64,000 bases of DNA from Actinoallomurus liliacearum (GTDB lineage: Bacteria; Actinomycetota; Actinomycetes; Streptosporangiales; Streptosporangiaceae). Positions 23,546 to 32,347 of the stretch are shown one piece after another. The notes under the pieces were generated by a model. The model saw nothing but the letters and a program-made list of their open reading frames with translations, ran no database searches and was not told the origin of the DNA. The translations under genes were made by a program, and so were the position numbers. The number at the start of each line of letters is the position of its first letter. Position 1 is the stretch's first letter. The stretch is from NCBI RefSeq assembly GCF_039542035.1, contig NZ_BAABHJ010000011.1, forward strand, positions 72,262 to 136,261, written 5' to 3'.

Positions 23546-24676
23546 ATGCGTACTTCCCTGTCCCGGCCCCGTGTCGCCGTCCTGGGCGGCGGCATCATCG
23601 GGGTGTCGGCCGCGGCGCGGCTCGCACGGCGCGGAGCGGACGTCGTCCTGGTCACGGCGGGTCGGCCGGCCGACGGGGCGAGCGGCCGCTCGCTGTCGTG
23701 GCTGAACTCCTTCGGCGGCGGTCGCTCCGAGGCGTACCACCGGCTGCGGCTGCTGGGCATGGACCGGTACCGCACGTTCGCGGCCCGTGTGCCGTCCTCC
23801 GCCGGCTGGTTGACGTTCGACGGAGGCCTGACCTGGGCCGCACCCGGGGAGGCCGACGGGCACCGGGCGGCGTTCGAGCACATGCGGCGCAACGGGTACG
23901 ACGCGCACTGGCTCACGCGGGACGAGGTCGCCGACTGGACGCCCGGCGTCGACCCGGCCGCGATCTCCGACGACGGGGCGATCTTCAACCCGGGTGAGGG
24001 CTGGGTCGACCTGGTACCGCTCATCTCGTGGCTCGTGAACGACCTCACGGCGGCCGGTGGCCGCGTCGTCGAGGGCGCCGGTGCCGCCTCCGTCGCCGCC
24101 GAGGGCGACCGGGTCACCGCCGTGCGGACGGCGTCCGGCGAGCGGATCGAGGTGGACGCCGCCCTGGTGGCGACGGGAGCGGACGTTCCGCGCATGGCCC
24201 GGGGGTTCGGCGCGACCATCGACGACGCGACACCGCCGGCGCTGCTCGTACGCGCCAAGCCGGCCGGCACCGCGCTGCGGGCCGTGCTGAACACTCCGTG
24301 GGTCGCCGTGCGCCCGGCTCCCGGCGGTGCGCTGGTGATGGACTCCGACGCCGCCGCGCGCGAGGTCGTCGAGCGGGCCGACGGCACGTACGAGGTCAAG
24401 GAGGCCACCGTCGAGGGGCTGCTGCGCGAGGCGTCCGCGGTGCTGACCGGCAACCCCGTGCTCGTCCTCGACTCCTACGGGGTGGGCCGCAAGCCGATCC
24501 CCGGCGACGGCGAGCCGGTGTTCGGCGAGCTCGACCAGGTGAGCGGCCTGCACGTGGCCTTCACGCACAGCGGTGCGACGCTGGGACTGATCGCCGGTGA
24601 GCTGCTCGCCGACGAGATCGTGACCGGGGAGGCCAACCCGCTGCTCGAGTCGTTCCGCCCCGGCCGTTTCCAGTGA
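23546..24676 (+). CDS. FAD-dependent D-amino-acid oxidase-type oxidoreductase
   Basis: A 376-residue DAO-family flavoprotein with the dinucleotide motif VAVLGGGIIGVSAAARLARRG near the N-terminus and the C-terminal block GLHVAFTHSGATLGLIAGELLADE. Family members oxidise amines and imino acids (sarcosine, D-amino acids, opines). ATG at 23546 with GAAAGG upstream. It lies in the LacI-controlled import operon, so it probably oxidises the imported compound at its C-N bond. Cofactor binding may be non-covalent. Electron acceptor unknown. Confidence 0.87.
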   Translation: MRTSLSRPRVAVLGGGIIGVSAAARLARRGADVVLVTAGRPADGASGRSLSWLNSFGGGRSEAYHRLRLLGMDRYRTFAARVPSSAGWLTFDGGLTWAAPGEADGHRAAFEHMRRNGYDAHWLTRDEVADWTPGVDPAAISDDGAIFNPGEGWVDLVPLISWLVNDLTAAGGRVVEGAGAASVAAEGDRVTAVRTASGERIEVDAALVATGADVPRMARGFGATIDDATPPALLVRAKPAGTALRAVLNTPWVAVRPAPGGALVMDSDAAAREVVERADGTYEVKEATVEGLLREASAVLTGNPVLVLDSYGVGRKPIPGDGEPVFGELDQVSGLHVAFTHSGATLGLIAGELLADEIVTGEANPLLESFRPGRFQ

Positions 24677-24699
24677 CACCGAGAAAGGACGGACCCACG

Positions 24700-25725
24700 A
24701 TGACCGCACCGCTGCGCATCGGCCTCGTCGGATACGGCTTCGGCGGCCGGTACTTCCACGCGCCGCTGCTCGCCTCGGCCCCGGAGTGCGCGTTCCTGGG
24801 GGTCGTCACGACCTCCCCCGAACGCCGGAAACAGGTCGCCGCCGAGCTGGACCGGCCGGCGTACGCGTCGCTGGAGGAACTGGCCGCCGCCGGGGCCGAG
24901 GCGGTGGCGATCTCGACACCGGCCGACACGCACCTCCCGCTGACGCGGCAGGCGCTCGAACTCGGTCTCGCGGTGGTCTGCGACAAGCCGTTCGCGCTGG
25001 ACGCGGGCGCCGCCCGGGAGACCGTGGAGCTGGCCGAGCGGCTCGGCGTGGCCCTGACGGTCTACCAGAACCGCCGCTGGGACTCCGACTTCCGTACGCT
25101 GCGGCGGCTGGTCGACGCGGGGACGCTCGGCACGCTGACGCGATTCGAGTCGCGGTTCGAGCGGTTCGCGCCCGACCCGGGGCCGCCGGCCGCGGGCGGC
25201 GGCACGCTGCTGGACTTCGGCAGTCACCTCGTCGACCAGGCGCTCGTGCTGTGCGGCCCGGTCGAGCGGGTGTACGCCGAGTGGCACGTCGGCGATGGCG
25301 GGCTCGACGACGACGTGTTCGTCGCGCTGACCCACCGAGACGGCGCGCGGTCCCATCTGTGGGGCAGCTGGCGGCAGGGGGCGCCGGGCCCGCGGTTCCG
25401 CGCGAGCGGAACCGCCGGCGCGTACCTCGTCGACGGCGTCGACGGGCAGGAGGCGATGCTGCTCGCCGGCGCATCTCCGGCCTCGGAGGGCGATCGCTGG
25501 GGCGCGGAGCCGGAGGAGCACTGGGGGCAGGTACGACGCGGCGATCACGCCGAGCCCGTCCCGTCGGAGCGCGGCCGGTGGGATCTGCTCTACCCGGCGT
25601 TCGCCGCGGCGGTGCGCGGGACCGGCCCGCTGCCCGTCGACCCCTGGGACGCGGTCGCGACGGCAACGGTGCTCGACGCCGCGCACGCCAGCGTGACGAC
25701 CGGCGACGTCGTCCGCCTCCCCTGA
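24700..25725 (+). CDS. Gfo/Idh/MocA-family oxidoreductase
   Basis: A 341-residue NAD(P)-dependent dehydrogenase. Rossmann motif GLVGYGFGGRYF, the conserved lysine motif CDKPFALD (EKP in most members), and a C-terminal alpha/beta domain with GGGTLLDFGSHLVDQAL. The family oxidises sugars, inositols or related hydroxy compounds. I chose the ATG at 24700 with GAAAGGACGG upstream over an earlier in-frame ATG. Last gene of the importer operon; it is convergent with the CitE-like lyase only 14 bases away. MocA-type enzymes act in rhizopine use, which fits an opine/amino-sugar pathway, but this is a guess. Confidence 0.88.
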   Translation: MTAPLRIGLVGYGFGGRYFHAPLLASAPECAFLGVVTTSPERRKQVAAELDRPAYASLEELAAAGAEAVAISTPADTHLPLTRQALELGLAVVCDKPFALDAGAARETVELAERLGVALTVYQNRRWDSDFRTLRRLVDAGTLGTLTRFESRFERFAPDPGPPAAGGGTLLDFGSHLVDQALVLCGPVERVYAEWHVGDGGLDDDVFVALTHRDGARSHLWGSWRQGAPGPRFRASGTAGAYLVDGVDGQEAMLLAGASPASEGDRWGAEPEEHWGQVRRGDHAEPVPSERGRWDLLYPAFAAAVRGTGPLPVDPWDAVATATVLDAAHASVTTGDVVRLP

Positions 25726-25739
25726 TCCGGCCACACGGA

Positions 25740-26570
25740 TCAGGTCGTCATCGACCGCCCGCCGGCGGCCTCGGCCAGGACGTTCCGCGCCTGGCGGACG
25801 ACGGCGAGGTCGACGAAACCGCCGTCGGGGAGGGCGACGGCCCCCGTTCCCGTGGCGTCGCCCTCCTCGTAGGCCGCGACCACGCGGCGGGCGGCGGCGA
25901 TCTCCTCGTCCGTCGGGCGGTAGACCTCGGCGATCACCGGCAGCTGGGCCGGGTGGATCGCCGCCCGCCCGCGGAAGCCGAGGGCGCGGCCGAGCCGGCA
26001 GGACGCGGCCAGCCCGTCCAGGTCGCGGATGTCGGGGTGGACCGACTGCACCGGAGCGGGCAGGCCGGCGGCCCTCGCCGCGACGACGACCCGGGACCGC
26101 GCCCAGACCAGGCCCGTCTCGTCGGCCACGCCGAGGTCGGCCTTGAGGTCGGCCTCGCCGAGCCCGATGGAGGCCACCGCCGGGTGGGCGGTCGCCAGGT
26201 CGTGGGCCCGCTCGACGCCCAGCGCCGACTCCAGGAGCAGGTGCAGGCCGGTCCCGGGGACGAGCTCCGCGATCCGCCGCACCTGGTCCACGGACTCGAT
26301 CTTCGGCAGGCGGACGCCGTCCGTCGCCGGGAGCAGTGCGGCCAGGGCCGCCAGGTCGGCGCGGCCCCATGCGGTCCGCACGTCGTTGACGCGCACCTGG
26401 ATCGGACGCGGCGGATCCGCCAGCAACCCCGAGACGTGTTCTCGGGCCGCGTCCTTGTGCGCTGGGGCGACGGCGTCCTCCAGGTCGAGGATCACCACGT
26501 CGGCGGCGGTGGCGAGCGCCTTGGCCACCCGGTCGGGCCGGTCGGCGGGGACGTACAGCAGCGTGGGCAC
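25740..26570 (-). CDS. CitE-like CoA-ester lyase (HpcH/HpaI family)
   Basis: A 276-residue TIM-barrel lyase related to citrate lyase beta subunit and L-malyl-CoA/citramalyl-CoA lyases. Motifs: LYVPADRPDRVAKAL, VILDLEDAVAPAHKD (metal-binding acidic cluster), VRLPKIES, GLGEADLKADLG and AIHPAQLPVI. It would cleave a beta-hydroxyacyl-CoA to acetyl- or propionyl-CoA plus a keto acid. It starts at GTG with GAGGTG eight bases upstream. Last gene of the long LacI/ABC/DraG operon, 61 bases after the CoA-transferase, which could make its CoA-ester substrate. Confidence 0.86.
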   Translation of the reverse strand: MPTLLYVPADRPDRVAKALATAADVVILDLEDAVAPAHKDAAREHVSGLLADPPRPIQVRVNDVRTAWGRADLAALAALLPATDGVRLPKIESVDQVRRIAELVPGTGLHLLLESALGVERAHDLATAHPAVASIGLGEADLKADLGVADETGLVWARSRVVVAARAAGLPAPVQSVHPDIRDLDGLAASCRLGRALGFRGRAAIHPAQLPVIAEVYRPTDEEIAAARRVVAAYEEGDATGTGAVALPDGGFVDLAVVRQARNVLAEAAGGRSMTT

Positions 26571-26631
26571 GGTCAGTTCACCTCACGGGCGGCGAGCGCG
26601 TCCGACGGAGACGTACGGGGCGCCGGCACTC

Positions 26632-27819
26632 TCAGATCACCCCGCGGGCGCGGAGCGCGTCGATCTCGTCGGCGGTCAGGCCGGCCGCGCCGAGGACGTG
26701 GTCGGTGTCGGCGCCGTGCGCTCGCCCGGTCCAGCGCAGCTCGCCGGGCGTGGCCGACAGCCTGAACAGGACGTTCTGCATGCGCAGCGGGCCGAAGTCC
26801 GGGTCGTCGACGGTCGTGATCGCGTCCAGCGCGGCGAGCTGTGGGTCGGCCATGATGTCGCGCACGTCGTAGATCGGCGCGACCGCCGCCTCGGCCTTCT
26901 CGAACTCGGCGAGCACCTGGTCCCGGGTCCGCTCCCCCACCCACGCCGCCACCGCCCCGTCCAGCTCGTCGGCGTGCGCGGCCCGGCCGGCGCCCGTGGC
27001 GAACCACGGCTCGTCGACGTACTCGGGCCGTCCGACGAGGCGCATCACCCGCTCGGCGATGTTCTGCGCGGAGGTGGAGACGGCGACCCAGGAGCCGTCC
27101 GCGCACCGGTAGGTGTTTCGCGGCGCGTTGTTGACCGACCGGTTCCCGGTGCGCGGCGGGACCAGCCCGAGCTGGTCGTAGCCCGTCGGCTGGCCGCCGA
27201 GCACCGTCAGGATCGGCTCGAGGATCGACAGGTCGACGACCTGCCCGTCGCCGGTCAGGTCGCGGGCCCGCAACGCGGTCATCACCGCGTACGCCGTGGC
27301 GAGCGCGGCGATGCCGTCGGCCAGTCCGAACGGCGGCAGCGTCGGCGGCCCGTCCGGTTCGCCGGTCATCGCCGCGAACCCGCTCATCGCCTCGGCGAGC
27401 GTTCCGAAACCGGGCCGCCGCGCGTACGGGCCGAACTGGCCGAAACCGGTGACCCGGGCCAGCACGAGGCCGGGATTGGCCTCTTTCAGCCGCTCGTAGG
27501 ACAGGTTCCAGCGTTCGAGGGTGCCGGGGCGGAAGTTCTCGATGATGACGTCGGCGTCGCGGGCCAGGCGGAGCAGGACGTCCTGCCCCTCGGGTTCCGA
27601 GAGGTTCAGGGTGATCGTCTGCTTGTTCCGGCCGAGCATCTTCCACCACAGGCCGATCCCGTCCTTGGCCGCGCCGTGCCCGCGCGCGGGATCGGGCCGG
27701 CGGGGGTGCTCGACCTTGACGACCTCGGCGCCGAAGTCACCGAGGAACATCGCGGCCATCGGCCCGGCGAACAGGGTCGCCAGGTCCAGGACGCGGACGC
27801 CGTCCAGCGGGCGGGTCAT
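26632..27819 (-). CDS. Class III CoA-transferase (CaiB/BaiF family)
   Basis: A 395-residue family III CoA-transferase. Signature regions: GVRVLDLATLFAGPMAAMFLGDFGAEVVKVEHP, IIENFRPGTLERW, and the catalytic Asp in FGLADGIAALATAYAV. It moves CoA from one acyl-CoA to a free acid. GGAGGG stands just before the ATG and it follows the first DraG-type gene by 16 bases. CaiB and CitE-like pairs occur together in citramalate/itaconate-type pathways, which is the closest known analogy. Its presence in a DraG operon is unusual. Confidence 0.9.
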   Translation of the reverse strand: MTRPLDGVRVLDLATLFAGPMAAMFLGDFGAEVVKVEHPRRPDPARGHGAAKDGIGLWWKMLGRNKQTITLNLSEPEGQDVLLRLARDADVIIENFRPGTLERWNLSYERLKEANPGLVLARVTGFGQFGPYARRPGFGTLAEAMSGFAAMTGEPDGPPTLPPFGLADGIAALATAYAVMTALRARDLTGDGQVVDLSILEPILTVLGGQPTGYDQLGLVPPRTGNRSVNNAPRNTYRCADGSWVAVSTSAQNIAERVMRLVGRPEYVDEPWFATGAGRAAHADELDGAVAAWVGERTRDQVLAEFEKAEAAVAPIYDVRDIMADPQLAALDAITTVDDPDFGPLRMQNVLFRLSATPGELRWTGRAHGADTDHVLGAAGLTADEIDALRARGVI

Positions 27820-27835
27820 CCGTCCCTCCGTTCTG

Positions 27836-29179
27836 TCATCGCTGCTCCGCGAGGACGGCGGTGCGGGCGGCCAGGTCGCTGAGGCGTACGCCGTCGAATC
27901 CGGTCAGGCTGCTCGCGACGCGGTCGCGCAGCGGCCGGGTCCACTGGTCGGGCAGCCGCCCGGCGCCGAGGAGGGCGCCGACGACCGAGCCGACCGTCGC
28001 GCCGTCGGAGTCGGTGTCCCAGCCGCCCGCCACCGCGGCCGCGATCGACCGGGTGAAGTCGCCCGCGCCGTCGACGAGGGCGGCGGCGACCAGCGCGGCG
28101 TTGTTGATCGTGTGCACCCAGTGCAGGTCGCCGTGGCGTTCGTACAGCCCGTCGGCGACCCGTTCGAAGTCGGTCTCCGTACGGGCCGACGCGACGGCCT
28201 GCCGTACGGCCCGCGCCAGACGGGACTCCGGCGGCACCACCGCCAGTCCGGCCTCGACGACCTCGTCGACCGTGTCGGCGACCAGGGCGGCCGCGCACAT
28301 CGCCGCGGCGAACATCGCGCCGTACAGGCCGTTGGCCGTGTGGCTGAGCCGAGCGTCCCGGTGCGCCATCGACGCGGCGGCCGCCGGGTCGCCGGGGTTG
28401 ACCCAGCCGTACACGTCGGCGCGGATCTGCGCGCCGATCCACTCCCGGAACGGGTTGCGGTACGTCGCCGTGCGCGGCGGCTCGACGCCGAGCAGCAGGT
28501 TGCGGTAGGCGACCCGCTCGGCGGTGAACACGCGGCCGCCCGGCAGCTCGTCCAGCCAGGCCTGCGCGACGTCGTCGGTCGTGAAGTCCCGCCCGTACCG
28601 CTCCAGGATCGCCAGGGCGAGCATCGGGAAGTTGAGGTCGTCGTCCTCGGGGGTCCCGTCGAGGTTCTCGGCGAGGCTGTTGGCCGCGCTGCGCCGGTTC
28701 CACGGCCACCGCTCGGCGAGCTCGGCGGGGAGTCCCTCGGCGGTGAACCAGCCGCGGATCGGCCAGTTGCCGGTCGCCTCGGCGATCTCCCGGATGCCCG
28801 TGCGGGGGATCTTCTCCACGGGCTTGCCGAGCACGCACCCGGCGGCCCGGCCGAGCCACGCGCCGTGCAGCCGATCGAGCGACGCCGGGCGCGGCGCGGC
28901 GGAGGGCCAGTCCGGGGAGGCGGCGATGATCTCGTCCAGCTCGGTCGGCTCGTCGTAGGGCGACGGCACCGCCGCGAGCTCGTCGAGCAGCTGCTCGGCC
29001 AGCGTCCGCAGCTGCGGCGACGCCGGCTCCGGCGAGGCGCCCGCGCGCGGCGGCGCGTCGTGCCCGCCGGCGGCGTGCCAGCGCGCCGTGACGTCGGCGA
29101 CGTCGCGGCCGTCCTGCGCGGCCTGGCGGAGCTCATGCCCGATCAGGTCCTCGGGCTGGACCCAGGTCAGCCGCATCAC
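27836..29179 (-). CDS. ADP-ribosylglycohydrolase family protein A
   Basis: A 447-residue DraG/ARH-fold protein. It has an extra N-terminal region (about 1-105) before the core, which starts at LHGAWLGRAAGCVLGKPVE. The metal-binding motifs are PEDDDLNFPMLAL (in place of TDDT) and GGWDTDSDGATVGSVVGALLGA near the end, so the di-metal site looks intact. Family members cleave N- or O-glycosidic bonds of ADP-ribose adducts or free ribosyl compounds. GTG at 29179 (GTGA overlap with paralogue B) or ATG at 29176 are both possible. Fourth of four tandem paralogues in a LacI-regulated transporter operon. Confidence 0.88.
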   Translation of the reverse strand: MMRLTWVQPEDLIGHELRQAAQDGRDVADVTARWHAAGGHDAPPRAGASPEPASPQLRTLAEQLLDELAAVPSPYDEPTELDEIIAASPDWPSAAPRPASLDRLHGAWLGRAAGCVLGKPVEKIPRTGIREIAEATGNWPIRGWFTAEGLPAELAERWPWNRRSAANSLAENLDGTPEDDDLNFPMLALAILERYGRDFTTDDVAQAWLDELPGGRVFTAERVAYRNLLLGVEPPRTATYRNPFREWIGAQIRADVYGWVNPGDPAAAASMAHRDARLSHTANGLYGAMFAAAMCAAALVADTVDEVVEAGLAVVPPESRLARAVRQAVASARTETDFERVADGLYERHGDLHWVHTINNAALVAAALVDGAGDFTRSIAAAVAGGWDTDSDGATVGSVVGALLGAGRLPDQWTRPLRDRVASSLTGFDGVRLSDLAARTAVLAEQR

Positions 29180-30309
29180 CGCAGCTCCGCGAACGCCTGC
29201 TCGTGCGCGCGCCGCCGGGCCACGTCGGCGGCGTGCACGCGATCGGCCACCGCCGCGATCGCCAGACCGGGCGCCTCGAGGTCCAGGCGGCTGGCGACGG
29301 CGACGTCCTCGCGCCAGTCGGCCGGTACGGCCGCCCTGCCGCCCAGCGCGCCGGCGATGGCGCCGCCCATGCTGGCGATCGAGTCCGCGTCACGGCCGTA
29401 GTTGACCGCGCCGAGCACGGTCTCGCGGTAGTCGCCGCCCGCGATCAGCAGGAACGCCAGCGCGAGCGGCAGCTCCTCGATGCTGTGCGTGCGACTCGGT
29501 CGCCGGGCGCCCATCCCCTGGTCGCGGTAGGTGTCGGCGACGGTGTCGAACGGCCGCATCGCCTCGCGCAGGGCCTCGAAGGAACCCTCCCAGCGCGCGT
29601 GGTCGCGGGCCCGCTCGCAGACCGCCTCGATCGCCGCCTTCGTGCCGTCCTTGGCGAGCCGCGCGGCGGTCGAGACGACCGAGTCCGGCGTGGCGCCCGG
29701 CCGCATCGCCTCGGCCACGGCCGCCGCGAACACGCCCGCGGCCTCCCGGCCGTAGCTGGACTGGTGCGCCCCGGCGAGGTCGATCGCCTCGGCGTACGCG
29801 CCGTCGGGGTCGGCGGCGTTGACGACGCCGACCGGCGCCATGTACATCGCGGCGCCGCAGTTGACGATGTTGCCCACGCCCGCCTCACGCGGGTCGATGT
29901 GGCCGTAGTGCAGCCGGAGCACCAGCCACTTCTCGGCGAGGAACACCCGCTGCAGCGGCAGTGCCTCCGCCTCCAGCTCGGGGATCCAGCGCTTCTCCCC
30001 CATCATCTCCGGCACGAGGTGCTCGGCGGCGGAGTACGCGTCCAGGTGGCCGCCCGCCCTCTCGTACACCCGCACGAGGGCGTGCGTCATGAGGGTGTCG
30101 TCGGTGACGTGCCCGTCGCCCTTGTGGTACGGCGCGATCGGGCGCGCGTTGCGCCAGTCGGCGAAGTACGGGGGGACGATGCCGGTGACGGGGCCGTCGT
30201 AGCGTTCCCGGATCTGCTCGGGGGTCCACCCCTCCGTCGCCCCGCCGAGCGCGTCCCCGACCGCCGCGCCCACGAGCACCCCGACGGCCTTGTCCTGCAA
30301 CGGAGTCAT
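29176..30309 (-). CDS. ADP-ribosylglycohydrolase family protein B
   Basis: A 377-residue DraG/ARH-fold enzyme with a complete site: VGAAVGDALGGATEGW near the N-terminus, GDGHVTDDTLMTHALVRVYE (TDDT metal ligands), and NYGRDADSIASMGGAIAGAL (D-A-D-S) near the C-terminus. It has GGAGGAACAGGC before the ATG and overlaps the preceding gene by ATGA. Likely cytosolic, Mg2+/Mn2+-dependent glycohydrolase. The GENE order places it downstream of the importer for a sugar-like substrate, so free ribosyl compounds rather than modified proteins may be its target. Confidence 0.9.
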   Translation of the reverse strand: MTPLQDKAVGVLVGAAVGDALGGATEGWTPEQIRERYDGPVTGIVPPYFADWRNARPIAPYHKGDGHVTDDTLMTHALVRVYERAGGHLDAYSAAEHLVPEMMGEKRWIPELEAEALPLQRVFLAEKWLVLRLHYGHIDPREAGVGNIVNCGAAMYMAPVGVVNAADPDGAYAEAIDLAGAHQSSYGREAAGVFAAAVAEAMRPGATPDSVVSTAARLAKDGTKAAIEAVCERARDHARWEGSFEALREAMRPFDTVADTYRDQGMGARRPSRTHSIEELPLALAFLLIAGGDYRETVLGAVNYGRDADSIASMGGAIAGALGGRAAVPADWREDVAVASRLDLEAPGLAIAAVADRVHAADVARRRAHEQAFAELR

Positions 30310-31337
30310 GCCTGTTCCTCCTGGTAAGCGGTCCCGGCCCCTCCGGGACCGCTGAGTCGATCGGCGATGGCGATGAGATCGGCGCCCGCGAGTACCGGCA
30401 GGCAGCACCCGGCGAGGTGCCGGGCGCGCTCCCGCCAGGTCTCCGGCAGGGCCGCCCATCCGGTGACCGCGCCGGTCAGCGCCCCGGTGAGGGCGGGCGC
30501 CGAGTCGGCCAGCGACGCGAGACAGGCGGCGGCCGGGACGGCCCGCGCCAGGTCGCCGTCCGACGCGCGGGTGAGGGCGAGCGCCACCGGCACCGTCCGC
30601 GCCGCCGCGACGCCGTAGCTGTACACGTGGTCCTGCAGGGCCGCGTCCAGGCTCGGGACGAGGCCGAACGCGTCGCCGGGCAGGTCGAGCGCGGCGGTCG
30701 CCGCCTGGTGGATCGCGGTGCCCGCGGGCAGTTCGGCCAGCGCGGCGGCGACGACGTCGCCGGCCGGGGCGCCGGCCACCGCGACGGCGATCGCGGCGGC
30801 CATCGCGCCGGCCGCGTGCACGCCGTCCTCGGCGTTGGTGATCTGCGCGTCGGCGCGCGCGGCCCGCGACGCCGTCTCCGGTTCTCCCGGCTGGGCGGCG
30901 CCGAACGCGACCGCCCGCACGGCCGCGGCGTCGTCGAAGAAGTGCGGGTTGTCGTGGCCGCTCGCGGGCGGGCCGACACCGCGCGCCAGGTTGTCCAGCG
31001 CTGTGCGCACCGAGATCCGGGCCCGTACGTCGTCGCCCAGGGCCTCGAACGCCGCGCGGCGGTCGGTGCCGAGCGTGCGCGCGGTCCAGGCCAGCCACTC
31101 GGCGTCGTCGGACGGGCCGATCCCGAGGGCCGCGACCGGCTGGTTCAGTGCGAACGGCACCGGCAGCGTCGTGACCCGGTGGTCCTCGGCGAAGCCGTCG
31201 AGCTCGCGGCCGAGCCGGCGGGTCCAGGGTGCCAGCAGGCCCCACCGGTGCCGGGCGGCCGGCCAGCCGGCCGCGTCACCGATCGCCAGCCCGGCGAACG
31301 CGCCACGGACCCGGTCCGGTACATCCCCCGATGACAT
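30306..31337 (-). CDS. ADP-ribosylglycohydrolase family protein C, degenerate site
   Basis: A 343-residue DraG/ARH-fold protein. GAFAGLAIGDAAGWPAARH keeps the first family motif. The TDDT ligand motif is replaced by PSDDAEW, and the C-terminal DADS/T motif by ASLADSAPALTGALTGAV, so the first Asp (and the preceding G-x-D) is lost. At least two usual metal ligands are missing. It may be a pseudoenzyme, perhaps a structural or regulatory partner of its neighbours. GGAGGAGACAG precedes the ATG, the frame is intact, and its stop overlaps gene B (ATGA), arguing against recent decay. Confidence 0.8.
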   Translation of the reverse strand: MSSGDVPDRVRGAFAGLAIGDAAGWPAARHRWGLLAPWTRRLGRELDGFAEDHRVTTLPVPFALNQPVAALGIGPSDDAEWLAWTARTLGTDRRAAFEALGDDVRARISVRTALDNLARGVGPPASGHDNPHFFDDAAAVRAVAFGAAQPGEPETASRAARADAQITNAEDGVHAAGAMAAAIAVAVAGAPAGDVVAAALAELPAGTAIHQAATAALDLPGDAFGLVPSLDAALQDHVYSYGVAAARTVPVALALTRASDGDLARAVPAAACLASLADSAPALTGALTGAVTGWAALPETWRERARHLAGCCLPVLAGADLIAIADRLSGPGGAGTAYQEEQA

Positions 31338-31354
31338 CTGTCTCCTCCGCTCGT

Positions 31355-32347
31355 TCAGCCGTCCGACGCCGTACGCGCCCGTGCCAGCGCCTCGGCGACC
31401 TCGCGGACGTCCCGGCCCGCCACGGCGGGCAGGCAGGCGCCGCGGACCGGGCCGATGGCCCGCGCCCAGCGCTCCGGGACGCCGCCCTCGCCGCGGCCCG
31501 CCCCCGCGAGCGCCCCGGCGATGGCCGCGGTGGTATCGGCGTCGCGCCCCAGGCTCACCGCGGTGACCGCGGACTCCTCGACGTCGCCGTCGCCGACCAG
31601 GTACGCGGCGAACGCCAGCGCGACCGCCTCCGGGGCCAGGTCGGTCCACGGATAGTGCCGCACGACCACGGCCTCGTGCAGGTCCGTCGCCAGTCCGTCC
31701 CGGTCCCGCCCGGAGGCGATCCGTACGGCCGCGCGGACGCTGCGGGCGGTCCAGGAGTCGTCCGGGACCGCGCCCAGTCCGCCGGCCACGACGTCGGCGG
31801 GCGACGCGCCGGTCATCGCGACGGCGACCGCCGCCGCGACGGCCCGCCCGCCGAGGATCCCCTCGCCGCTGTGGCTGACCGCGCCGTCGACGGCCGCGAG
31901 CCGGGCCGCCTCGTCCGGATCTCCCGCCGCGAACACCCCGTACGGGGCGGCGCGCATCGCCAGGCCGTCGGACCAGCCGTGGTCGTGCCGGCGTCCGGTC
32001 AGCGGCGGGGTCAGTCCCCGCCGCAGCGCCTGGACCGTTCCCAGCTCGGAGAAGCCCGCGCCCTTCATCGGCCCGGTGATCGGCAGGACCTGCTCCTCGT
32101 ACGCCGCGACGACGTCCTCGGTGGTGAGCGCCGAGCCATGTGCCGTCAGCAGCGACGCCGCGAAGATCGCGTACTCGGTGTCGTCGGTGCCCGCCGGGCC
32201 GCCGTCCGGCCCGGGCTCCAGCTCGGTGAGGCGGCCCCACCGTCTGGTGATCTCCTCGGGCGTGAGGTTCTCGGCGGGCCGCCCGAGGGCGTCGCCGGCC
32301 GCCAGGCCGAGCAGACACCCCCGGGCGCGGTCGCGGAACTCGCTCAC
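31355..32347 (-). CDS. ADP-ribosylglycohydrolase family protein D
   Basis: A 330-residue DraG/ARH-fold enzyme. Motifs are intact: CLLGLAAGDALGRPAENL, PAGTDDTEYAIFAASLL and VSLGRDADTTAAIAGALAGAG, followed by GVPERW. GTG start overlaps the stop of the solute-binding protein gene by four bases, so hydrolase and importer are translationally coupled. First of the four tandem paralogues; it is therefore the best candidate for acting directly on the imported compound. Confidence 0.9.
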   Translation of the reverse strand: MSEFRDRARGCLLGLAAGDALGRPAENLTPEEITRRWGRLTELEPGPDGGPAGTDDTEYAIFAASLLTAHGSALTTEDVVAAYEEQVLPITGPMKGAGFSELGTVQALRRGLTPPLTGRRHDHGWSDGLAMRAAPYGVFAAGDPDEAARLAAVDGAVSHSGEGILGGRAVAAAVAVAMTGASPADVVAGGLGAVPDDSWTARSVRAAVRIASGRDRDGLATDLHEAVVVRHYPWTDLAPEAVALAFAAYLVGDGDVEESAVTAVSLGRDADTTAAIAGALAGAGRGEGGVPERWARAIGPVRGACLPAVAGRDVREVAEALARARTASDG

